Of a DNA stretch of 64,000 nucleotides, positions 38,548-49,526 are shown piece after piece. How positions within the stretch are numbered: position 1 is the first letter of the stretch; each line of letters begins with the position of its first letter. The stretch covers positions 29,113,934 through 29,177,933 of the forward strand of contig NC_045138.2 of assembly GCF_008831285.2 (NCBI RefSeq), written 5' to 3'. The notes beneath the pieces are model-generated. The model made no database searches, was not told where the DNA came from, and saw only the letters and a program-made list of their open reading frames with translations. This DNA is from Nymphaea colorata (lineage: Eukaryota; Streptophyta; Magnoliopsida; Nymphaeales; Nymphaeaceae). A program made the position numbers and the translations under genes.

Positions 38548-41500
38548 ATGTCAAGAATGCCCCCCGTCTCAGGCCTCAGGCTCTTCTTCTCGACTTCTCC
38601 TCTGTTAATCCCCAAACCCAAAACCCCTCTCATCCCTCTCCGACCTTTCCCGCCACCTCGCTTCACCGTTCTCTGCGCATCATTCGGCAAGAAAACTCAG
38701 TTTCCGAGAAGGTTTTCAACTCTCAGAAACCCAAAGACCAGAGAGAAACCGCCACAAATGGAAGAGAAAGAGAAGGAAGGCGTCGGTTTCAACAAAAGGA
38801 GGGCAGAAGGGAAGGATAAAGGCCAACCGAAGAATCTCCAACTCAAAAGCAGAAAATTAAATCCTGTCAATACTATCTGTTACGTTCAGGTTGCTCTCTT
38901 CGTCTTTGTATTCGTTGCCATTGCTGTTTTCTTACTTCTTCTTTGAGTTATGACTAAAGAGTTGCTTTTGGGAGATGAGAGCAAAGAGGATCCCTGAATC
39001 AGACATTTTCCCCATGTGGGCATCATGAATTTGGCTTACTTGTGACAGATTTTGGGAACCGGAATGGATACACAGGACACTTCACCATCGGTTTTGCTGT
39101 TCTTCGATAAGCAACGCTTTTTTTTTAATGCTGGAGAGGTGATGCTTCTTCAATTTATTTAGAATACTGGCTTCTTCTTATTAAAATTGTGGGCTTCTGG
39201 TTATCATGGCAACTTGATTTTGAAAGTTTACATTGCTAAACTCGTCGCGGTGTGAACCTAGCTTGGGGTTTATAGCATGGTAGGAGTTGGTAAATGTCGA
39301 TGTGTTCAAAAATCTTGCTGATTAGAAGTCGATACTCATGCTTTTGAAGCAACTGTGATTTTATTCTTTAAAATTCCGTTGTTGCTTGACTTTCTTTTTT
39401 CCCTCCGCCAGGGCTTGCAACGTTTCTGCACGGAGCACAAGATTAAGTTGTCTAAGGTAAGGTCCTTGTCTATGCGTTTGTTCAAGGAAAAGCTTGAATA
39501 TGTCTTCATTGGTGATTGCAACTGTGAGTTTTAAAGCTGTTGAAATGTCATTCAGATTGATCACATATTCCTCACTCGTGTTTGCTCTGAAACTGCTGGT
39601 GGTCTTCCAGGTTAGTGATTCTCTAACACGGTTGTACATTTGCAGCTTGTGCTTTATAATAATTCGCACGCTCCAATTGCCATGAATGAAAAACTGAATT
39701 AGATGGCATTGAATTGAGGACGTAGTCACGTAAGCACATGATTGAGATCTGATCTCAGAAATTGTTGCGTGCTCTGCAGGACTTTTATTGACAATGGCCG
39801 GCATTGGTGATGATGGGATGAGTGTAAGTGTGCTTTATCTCAAAATTAGTTTATGTTATTTTTAATGGTCTCTTCCTAGTTCCTACAAATTTTCGAGCAC
39901 TTGCAGCACAAGTTTACAATTTGTGAAGCTCTGACTATATTTTCTCGAGCTTCTCATATATGTTTCTGTAAGAACTAAGAACTTACTTGACACAAAATCT
40001 GGCTCACTTGGGTGCACTCTCTTCTTGTGGAAACCATGCCACTCACTACAGTTATGATCACGCACCATGATGCTCCACTGGGAAATTAGGGATGTTCTTT
40101 GTTCCCCTATGTGCTCTAATATGTTTTTTTGTTTGTACTGAAGGTTAATATGTGGGGTCCATCTGATCTCAAGTATCTGGTGGATGCAATGCGGACCTTT
40201 ATTCCAAATGCTGCTACAGTGCACACTCATAGTTTTGGACCTGCACCTGGCTCAATCTCCGGCCTACTTAAAGATCCAATAATCCTCGTGAATGATGAAG
40301 TTGTCAAGATATCGGCAATTATCTTGTGCCCAGCTTTGTCTGGAACTAACGAAAGTATAGACCAGGTTGACAATGGTTCAGATGTTACTGGTTTTGACTT
40401 TGAAAGAAATCTGGATGACTTCTCCAAGTACCCATCTTTGAGTCCACCTGGATCTCCTAAAAAAGCAAGTTTGGCTACGAAACCTGGTGATTTGGCTGTT
40501 GTTTATATGTGTGAGTTACCTGAGATCAAGGGGAAGTTCGATCCGGCAAAAGCTATGGCCCTTGGGCTGAAACCAGGGCCAAAATATCGTGAGCTGCAGC
40601 TTGGGAACACTGTTATGTCTGATCGTAAAAACATAATGGTAGGAGAAATAAAAATAATTGTATCCATTTCTGTAGCCTATGTTGAATTACCAAAGGCACT
40701 TGACTTAAAATAAGGTACTTGTGCAGGTGCGCCCAAGTGATGTACTCGGTCCATCAATTCCAGGACCAGTTGTCATTCTAGTGGACTGCCCGACACTATC
40801 TCATGTTCATGGATTGGTTTCAGTTCCATCTCTCAAAAAGTATTACGTGGACTCAACTGACCCCGATTGGGGTAGCTCTAAGCCCGTGAATTGTGTTATT
40901 CACTTGGGTCCTGCTTCTGTGACAAGTACAGAGTCCTACAGGAAATGGATGTCAAGATTTGGTGGGGCACAACATATCATGGCTGGACATGAAATGTAAA
41001 TTTCTCATATCTTAAATTTCTTATATCTTAGTTGTTTTCTATTACCAGCATGATGTTCTGCCCGCAAGCAATTAGAAGTAGTACAACGGTTCTGGCAACA
41101 AAGTGTTGTTTATCTTTTGTATTTTTTTTTTTCATTATTTATCCTTTACAGGAAAAACGTTGAAATACCAATCCTCAAGGCCAGTGCAAGGATAGCGTCG
41201 AGACTGAATTATGTGTGTCCACAGCTCTTCCCTACAAATGGATTCTGGACTGTAGGGAATATTGACAGCTGTCCCATGGATTCAATTTCCTCAAGCAAGG
41301 TTTGTTATTTCTAGTCTCTAACAATTAAAGATCATAATCTATGTTACAACATGCACTTGACATTCCCCATGCACGCACATATCTTTAGGTTCCTGAAATA
41401 TATGTATTAGTTATGAAGGATCCAATCAATCAAGTTGATCAAATGACTTATGATGGACACAATCGTGATATTTTCTTAGTGCACTTATTCTATGAATATG

Positions 41501-44500
41501 ATACGCACAACCAGATATATGTGTGTGTGTGTGTGTATAGGCTTATATGAGCACTAATCAATGTCTTTTTTCTAACTTGAATATGATGAAAGCCAAATAA
41601 TTCAGTGAAAACCTGCACACACGTATTGTTTATTATGCAAGAACATAATGAGTTGACTGCCTATTTTTTCTTCTTTAGGAGGTTCTCCAGTGCATCCCGT
41701 CAGAAAATCTTTTAAAGGTACGTAATTTGATAGGTTCCTATTTTTGTTGTAGTCTGTCATTATTTCTTCCCCCTCCCCCTCTCCTCCAAAGAAAATAAAG
41801 AGACAAAAAAGGGATCTTCATCCTGCCTTCAATACTTATATAATGAATATGCAGAAAAGAACTAACAAATGGTGCTCATCTAGTGCATTTGCATGACTGT
41901 TTATGTCTAGGGATTTTAATCCTAACTGATTTAAATTCATTCACAATCTTGCTGCCACAGTTATATCATAACCACATTGTAACGTGTTGAAATACTCATT
42001 AGAAAGATAGGAAGAAAGATCTGTTCCCTCCTCTGAATAATTTTTATATATATTATTAATATTAGTTTTGATATCCCACGATCGGGACAATTGGCATGTC
42101 CTTGCTGAAAATTCTTGCTTTTGTGCCATTAGAATTAAGAGTATTGCACAAGCCTACTTCCACATATATTTCTTGCCCTTCACTATACAACTCTCGACCC
42201 AAATGCAGCATGATAGGTAAGCATGTTACTGTTTCTTGAATCGTGGGATATGCATTAAGTGGTCTGTGAAAAGCAAGAATCACCTGGCTTCACATTGATA
42301 AAATGGCATCCTAAAATTTGCTATTCAAATTGTGGTCATTCACTTCTACCAGAAACCTGTTATTTATGGCCTTATCCATGTCGCTCCAGAGCATAATGAA
42401 ATGCTACAACTAAATCATGTTTCGTCTGAGGTGTTAGAAGAAAGAAATACCTATTTATTGTTGGTGTGAAATGAACTAATGTAAGGCCATGAACTCATGG
42501 ACTTTAATTAACTCACACTGATAAACAACGTCCTAGATTTTGCTAGTCAAGTTTTGGTCATTCACTCCTAAATCTACCAGGACTTGTTAAATATCTCTTC
42601 GTGTGGTGTTATTCATGTAGTCCAAGGATATATGATGAAGTCAATAACTAAATCATGTTTCCTAGAGGAGGTGTAGAAAGGAAGACCCATATATCATCAT
42701 TGTGAAATGAACTGGTGGACTTCAAAGCCATGCATTTCTGGTCTTTAAATGCCCCCTCCTTTTCCTTTTTCCTGACTAATATTGCTTACAAGCTAATACA
42801 TTTTATATTTATGCAGTTCCACTTGCGTCCTTATGCAAATCTTGGGTTAGATAAATCTGGGATTCCACCGTCTCCTAAACCTTCATATTTCATAAATGAA
42901 CTCCTTTCAGAAATTCCTGAAATTGAAGATGCTTCAAAAGTTGTTAGGAAGTTCTGGGAGTGCCCAACAGAAAAGGCTGGAAACAATTCATTCCCTGTGG
43001 AAGAGCCATGGATTAGTGAGGCATCTGTTGAGGAAGTTCAGTACCAAAAAGGGAATGAGAACATGTCTTTTGAAGATGTGTCCCAGATTCCAGCTTCTCT
43101 AGAGAACATATCAAGAGAGGACATGGAAATAGTCCTCTTGGGCACTGGTTCGTCACAGCCATCCAAGTATCGGAATGTTAGTTCTATCTATATCAATCTT
43201 TTCGCCAGAGGAAGTCTGCTTCTAGATTGTGGTGAAGGAACCTTAGGGCAGTTGAAGAGAAGGTAACTCTATTATAGCTTTTTGCTAGTTACATATGTAG
43301 CGTAGTGAATATTTCACATGGTGATGGTTTGTTTTGACTGTTCAGATTTGGTATGAAGGGTGCTGATGATGCTATAAAAAGTTTGAAGTGCATCTGGATT
43401 TCCCACATCCATGCAGATCACCACACAGGGCTAGCAAGGGTCCTAGCACTCCGATCCCAATTGTTGAGGCATGAACCCCACGAGCCACTTCTGGTTATTG
43501 GACCAAGGCAGCTGAAGAGGTTTTTGGATGCTTACTCTATGTTGGAGGATCTTGATATGCAGTTCCTAGATTGCAGGCAGACCTTGGAAATCTCGAAGGA
43601 TGTTAGTAAGAAGTCCCTTGAGACAGTAAGCACTCATGATATCTTGCAGCAAGGAAATGGTTCTCGGGAAAATGGTATTGCTGGTTCAGGAAGCTTAACT
43701 ATGGCTGACGGTGGGAATCCACTTCAAACGTTGGAAGGGACCTTGTTTGTAAAGAGTAAGATGCAAAGCTACTGGAAGAAATCAGGCTTCCAGGGAGATG
43801 CAGTGGTTGACACTGCTGGCTTGGAAAAACTAAGAAGCTTATTGGAGGATTCAGGCTTAGAAGCACTGATCAGTGTTCCTGTTGTTCACTGCCCTCAAGC
43901 ATTTGGACTTGTCTTGAAAGCTGCAAGTAGAATTAATTCAACCGGCAAAACTATACCTGGTTGGAAGCTTGTTTATTCTGGTGATACAAGGCCATGTCAA
44001 GCTCTTATAGATGCTTCTCGGGGGGCGACAGTGTTGATACATGAGGTAAGATACTCAATGCGTAGGCTGCCAAGTCTGGTACGCGCTGATGCAAAATATA
44101 CATGAGCATCTCATTTGAATAATCCAAATTCATAAAATGTCCTCGACTTTTGTTAGTAAGCCAGATGCAAACATCCACTGAACGTGTCTTTTTTGCATTA
44201 CCATAACTGCAAAAAGTTATATGGTAACTAAATCCTGACAACCACTACTGTGTCAAACAATGCTTCATCTCTCTCTTTCATTCATTGTGAAACATTCATG
44301 AGAAAGATAAGGACAGTTTGATTTGTTTCAGACAGTAGTCAGTATCTAATCAGACTACTGTCTGAAAGAGAGAGAGATCACTCCCTCGAATTTATATAAG
44401 CCTTCTTTCTATCTTGCTTCTAAGCATTTGACGCGATAAGGTGTTGATGGTTACTATTGCAGGCAACTTTTGAGGATAGTCTGCTCGAGGAAGCCATTGC

Positions 44501-44771
44501 CAGAAACCATAGCACAACAAAAGAAGCAGTACAAGTGGGAGAATCTGCAGGCGTGTACAGGGTAATCCTTACGCATTTTAGCCAGCGGTACCCCAAGATT
44601 CCTGTGGTTGATGAGACACACATGAACACATGTATTGGCTTTGATATGATGAGTGTGAACGTGGCAGACCTCCCTGTTCTCCCGAAGGTCATGCCTTTCC
44701 TCAAGCTCTTGTTTAGGAATGAAATGGTAGCTGATGAAACTGATGAATCGCTGACCGCTGAATCATATTAA
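38548..44771 (+). CDS. TRZ: Long-form tRNase Z (tRNA 3'-processing endonuclease)
   Basis: Removes the 3' trailer of precursor tRNAs so CCA can be added. Twelve exons: 38548-38889, 39049-39138, 39412-39456, 39556-39610, 39780-39823, 40144-40638, 40727-40995, 41152-41299, 41679-41717, 42817-43262, 43346-44045, 44463-44771. They sum to 2982 bp, 993 residues, with all phases joining. The first 60 residues are rich in Ser, Arg and Pro with almost no acidic residues, like an organelle transit peptide. The N-terminal half is the non-catalytic beta-lactamase fold of long forms. The C-terminal half has [24 protein letters not shown], the zinc motif HIHADHH (678-684), H839 in [15 protein letters not shown] with D871, HEATF (890-894) and THFSQRYPK (H929). 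All key metal ligands are present. Length fits Arabidopsis TRZ3/TRZ4; which one is not decided. Confidence 0.95.
42291..42481. repeat. Diverged direct repeat in tRNase Z intron 9, unit 1
   Basis: Starts cacattgataaaatggcatc and ends gtgtgaaatgaactaatg. It matches unit 2 at 42514-42717 along its length, including shared phrases tttgctagt/tttgctatt, ggtcattcact, ctaaatcatgttt and gtgaaatgaact. The two units lie head to tail inside the 1.1-kb ninth intron. Confidence 0.8.
42514..42717. repeat. Diverged direct repeat in tRNase Z intron 9, unit 2
   Basis: Starts cacactgataaacaacgtcc and ends tgtgaaatgaactggtg. It is the second unit of a tandem duplication in the intron, and ends about 100 bp before exon 10. 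Confidence 0.8.
44326..44367. repeat. Perfect 15-bp hairpin in tRNase Z intron 11
   Basis: TTTCAGACAGTAGTC (44326-44340) and GACTACTGTCTGAAA (44353-44367) are exact reverse complements with a 12-base loop. A (CT)n tract about 55 bp upstream and a (GA)n tract directly after the right arm could extend pairing. This may be an old MITE or simply an intronic stem. Confidence 0.85.
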
Positions 44772-47141
44772 GTTATAAAAACACCCATTTTTCTGTAAAA
44801 AGAATTCTTCCAGGGTTTAATTTTGCCCTATCAATTTTGTATCTTTAGCTTTTTCCTTTTTTTATAATTGTATTTTCTCCAAGACAAACAGCTTGCTTGT
44901 ATTCACGCTAATTAAATTCTCCCGACGGTGGCTTTTATTCTTTTTCTGAAGCACCATGGAGACAAGTTAGTCAATATTTTCATTTAACGCAGCTTGTATT
45001 TAGCAGCTTATTTACCATCTTGAAAGAACGAAACGAAGAGAATTAGATTATGTGACATCTGTTTGAAAATGAAATTCTTGTAAGCGTACTTGTGCAGACA
45101 CGGGGTTCTGTCCTTCACAGAAGTTTCCATGTTAAAACCGTTGCTTAATGATTTACCCGCTTGGATGTGGAGACCGAAGTCGAGGCTAATTCTCAGATAT
45201 GGAAAGCTGGTTGCAGAATTGTATAGGTGGACCTCATGGATTTCAGTTTTGATATTGAGGCAGTACCCATTCCCGGATGAATTTGATCTTGAGTGGTGAT
45301 CATGTATCGTCTGAAGTTGTCGAACTTCTTGCTGTGGGAGCTGAGTTTGGTAGGCATTTAACGTAGGCCAGGTTTCATCGGTTTTCTGTGTTATTCTCTT
45401 TTGGTTGTGCGTGGCTAATCTTATGGATGTTCTCTTTCTATTCTTTCATTTTATTCATGTTCTTTTCAAATGAATTCCGGGGATCCTCCCCAGCAGGGAT
45501 TCATCACAACCAGGGTCCTTCCAAATTAAAACAATGACCCGCCCTATGGTCGAGTTTCTCAGATATTCAATTGTATTTCTGGAATACCAAAAAGGCCATC
45601 ATGCACAAATTTTAAAGCTCAATTTGGCAAGATACAAGAAAAAATCATATATCCATTTCTTTATTAATCATGCTGTAAAGTTTGCATTTGTGAACAAAAA
45701 GCAGTGCCTACTACGTCTTGAAAAATCAACTGCTCTAAAAGCAGAGTAGTTTGCAGGTTCTTCGCTTTTTTTTTTTTGGTTAAAAATCTACTAAAACCTT
45801 GAAAAGGCCGCTGTTAAGGACCTCTTGCAAATTTAGTTACCTGAATGCATATTTTCGAAAACAATATGCATGATTGTGGATATGTTCTTAAAATTAAATG
45901 CAAGAATGGTAGTCCCGTAGGACTTAGTATAGTTGGTCGGACAGTTGTGTGGTAAAGTGGGGTGTTAAGTTCCTGTTCTGAAAATGGGGAAGCAATGATG
46001 AATTAGTTGACATGCAGTGAGCTCATCCTGAACTACCAAAGCAGCCCGAGGCCTACGGGGGATTCGCCCATCGGAATAGGCTCACTAGTGGGTTAGTTTC
46101 GCCAGTAGGCATCTCTGGTCGACGGTTCGTCGGAAAGATGGCTGGCGAATGAGAACGATAGGAGGAGAGAGAGGGGGTTTGGCGAGCCGTTCTAAAGTAT
46201 TTAACCCTCACGATTCGTCTTTGACGTGATAATGAAACGTTAGAGAAAGACTAACAACAAACGCCCAGGCGAGACGTCAGAAATTTCTAAATCACGTACA
46301 CCACGCAACTGTTGACGGTCAGCGAACGCATCAATAAATAGACTTTCAATGGCGCAAAACATCAACTCGTAAGGAACAATCTGCCTTTACTGATAAGCCC
46401 TCCTTCGTTAGTAAAGATTTTATGGAATAAGATTTGACTTTTACTGAAGTCTTCTAGTAGAAGCCAAGCCATTGACATTCCAAAGGGTAGCATTTCATAC
46501 ATGTTGCATGTGAAACATCAACAACAAACATAATTGGAAGCCAGAAGAGGCATTATCAACCTCAGAGGCGCTTGGGGAACCCGAAAGGAAGATATAAGGT
46601 AAAGAGAAGGAATTCCGACTCAATTGCAATAAAATATGAAATTCTTGTATCATCAGAATCGGGAGAACCAAACACAAACTGGTGCGAGCATGTTCGGATC
46701 ATAATTTTCTCCACTTGTATCGAGAAAGCAGAAACTTTACATTGTTCTTAAGAAATTCCCATCAACCATAAAGAATCAAAGAAATGATCATGAATTGAGA
46801 AAGTAAACACCTTCCAAAGACGGGCAAAAACTTACAGATTTCGAAACAGTCGAAAGGAAAAGGGAAGAGCAAACTTTAAGATCTTCGAACGAGGCGATCA
46901 GCAAGGCAACGAAAAGGCTCTCACGATAACATGGAGAAAATGAAGATGGGTAGGAAAAAAATTGGTAAGATCCGCCTAAGCGGGTTGCCTTAACCATATG
47001 TGGTAACGGAAAGCTCGAAAGCTATTCCCGTCCCTGTCAGGGGAGATGCCAACCGTCTCTCCTTTCAACGAACACGGTGAAAGTGTTACAGCTTTTCTAT
47101 TAAATTACGCAAGTCTTTTCCAAAATCGGCCAATACAGGAC
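44772..47141. other. Intergenic region after tRNase Z
   Basis: The first part should hold the tRNase Z 3' untranslated region; no canonical polyadenylation signal stands out. A segment near 45905-45985 (gacttagtatagttggtcgg) looks faintly tRNA-like, as in SINEs. A less AT-rich patch at about 46010-46330 has no frame or repeat I recognise. Confidence 0.5.
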
Positions 47142-49020
47142 TATTTTCCCCCTCTCACACCACCACTTCCTGGGGGTTTCGCTCCCCAGCAAAACCCAGT
47201 CCCGAAGAAAGTTTTCACTCTCATTAACCCAAAGACCAGGGAGAAACCACCACATATGGAAGAGAAAGAGGAGGAGGCATAGGCCATGGGTCCACCAGGA
47301 TGGTGGTTCTCTGACATGTTAATACAGTTGCACCTTGTTCTTTTTTATAGTATTTGGGGCGCTCGAAATTGCCATGTGAGAAAAACTCAATTTGATGGTG
47401 GAGGACTTGAACACATAATTAAGAATCTGAGATCTTATCTTAGAAACTGTTGTTTGTTTTGCAGGACCTCTATTGACAATGGCCACCATTGGTGATGATG
47501 GGATGATTTTTAGCGTACTTAATCTCGAAAATTAGTTTGTGCTATTTTTATGGTCTCTTCCTAGTTCCTACCAATTTTCAAGCACATCTAGCCCCACTGA
47601 GCAATTTGCGAAATCTCTGACTATTTTCATCTAGAGCTTCTCGGATATGTTTCTTTTAGACATGACTTGATTCAAAATCTTGTTCCTTGCCGTTTCCTGC
47701 TCTTATTTTTCTGTAATGGCGTCTTCTTCGTCCTTCCCATACCCATCGACTCTCAACGTTTGGAAGTTGGTTTCGCTGAAGCTCAACTCTGATAATTATT
47801 TGCTATGAAAAATCTTGGCGTTTGGTGAGAGCCAACATCTTCAGGGTATCATCACTGGTGAAGTTACTCTATCGGATCAGTTCATATCTGATTCCTGCTC
47901 GGTTGGTAGATCTGCCAAAACCATTTTAAATCCTGCCTTCGTTGCTTGGCGTAAGTCCGACCGCCTCCTCAAGAGATGGATTACCAGCACGCTTTCAGAA
48001 AGCGTCTTCGGCCTCGTGGTTGGCCTTGATTCTCTATTACTATTCTCCTTTGATGAAGTAGATAGCCTCACAGCATACATACTTTTTTTGCAAAGAGATT
48101 GTTGTTGCTGTCCCCTCCTATATCCCTTTTTACATGCACGCCTCTAGAAATTAGTGTGAAGTATGATCTGGTAGACTTTTAATTGGGCTCATATGCTTAA
48201 ATTTTTGCTTTTGCCACTGGCAGTTGTCCTGACTTGTGATCTTTACATTCTCTCAGCTAATTGTTTTACACGTTCCAAGATTGCGTGGCATTCATCTCAT
48301 TTCTTTCACTCATTGATTCATGTTTTATTTTAGTGAGTTGCTTTATTCCATAAATCAATATTTCAGGCTCTTTCTCAAAAACGTGAATCAGAATGTACAT
48401 AGTTTAAGAACTAGGGATGCATAAATCACTTTATTTTTTAGTCAACATGGGAATTGACAAATGGCTGTGGTTTTCTCATACGTTAGAAACGAAAAAATAT
48501 ACTTATAACATGTTTAAAATTTGATGATCGAGTATAACTGTAATTGTTCTTCTTGACAGATGATTCCCTGAAAGGTCTGGCACTTCATATAGGACAGTTT
48601 ACTAAATGAAAGTGAAAGACACATACGTATCATTTGGAGGCTGGAGAAAAGGTGTTTTACAAACCGAACCACTTTAGCCCTTCGTTCTCTGTTTTCTTAT
48701 TTTCTATACCACTCACTGCAGTTATTTTCACGCGACATTCGGGAAACTAAGGATGTACTTTGTTCCCCTATGTGCTCTATTCTTTTTATTTTTCCTTGTA
48801 CAGAAGGTTAATACGTGGGGTCCTTCTCATCTGAAGTGTCTGATGGATGCAATCCGGCCCTTCATCCCAAGTGCTGCTACAGTGCACATTCATAATATCG
48901 CGAAGTGCAGCTTGAAACATTGCCATGACTTATCGTAAAAACACAATGGTTGGAGATATCAATTGTATCCATTTCTGCAGCCTATGTCGAAGTAGGCAGT
49001 TGAGTTAAAAATAAGCTAAA
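47142..49020 (+). pseudogene. Truncated tRNase Z pseudogene
   Basis: Three blocks match the intact gene in order. About 47142-47283 resembles the end of exon 1 ([15 protein letters not shown]). 47357-47680 matches intron 4, exon 5 and intron 5 (TMATIGDDGM after an intact TTTGCAG acceptor). 48709-49020 matches the end of intron 5, the start of exon 6 (VNTWGPSHLKCLMDAIRPFI) and, after an internal deletion, the exon 6 end with the start of intron 6. Exons 2-4 and 7-12, including the catalytic domain, are missing. A retroelement piece interrupts intron 5. There is no prospect of function as a nuclease. Confidence 0.88.
47716..48147 (+). mobile_element. Ty1/copia gag fragment, inactive
   Basis: From the ATG at 47716 the frame reads MASSSSFPYPSTLNVWKLVS and LKLNSDNYLL, then a TGA where copia gag proteins normally have Trp. 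It continues through AFGESQHLQGIITGEV and NPAFVAWRKSDRLLKRWITS to ESVFGLVVGL. The order N-D-N-Y-L-L-W, xxW, xxDRLLxxWI, xLSESV is typical of plant copia gag N-termini. The stop and the loss of all downstream domains show it is dead. It lies within an insertion of about 1 kb (47682-48709) in the tRNase Z pseudogene; no LTR was identified. Confidence 0.75.
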
Positions 49021-49526
49021 ATTGAGACTGGCACATACAAAACATAAGACTAAGATTCCAAAACCGTGAGCAATAAAATCTTGGAATAAACTCCCTAATT
49101 TGCAAATAAACACTTACAACATCTAATAAATAGAAAGGATTCTTGCGCTTTTGCCTTTATTCCATAAAAATATTCCAGCATGGTGCTCTGGGCAATTCTG
49201 AATTGGCTTTTGGATTCATTAGGTACGAGTTTGATGTTTTGCCAACTCGAACATAGAATATTATGGCATACCATGGATGAGTAGGATTTTCACATAACAA
49301 ATAACCGTCCTGTAGAAATCCTTATTTACAGCAATTAGCACACATACCCATGCAAAGAAGTTCCTCTGATCAAAGCATATCTACAATATAATCTCTCATA
49401 TGACCCCTTAGGTAGAACTTTGTCATAAAATAAGCACTGCATGCAAGTCCTGGTTCTGTCAAATGCATCATGTCCTTTCTTTCATTGCATTGAGCAATTC
49501 AAGTGGCAATTAGACCTCTAAACAAG
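49021..49526. other. Spacer downstream of GT47 gene C
   Basis: This separates the tRNase Z pseudogene from the GT47 stop codon and should hold the 3' untranslated region of gene C. I see no other feature. Confidence 0.5.
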
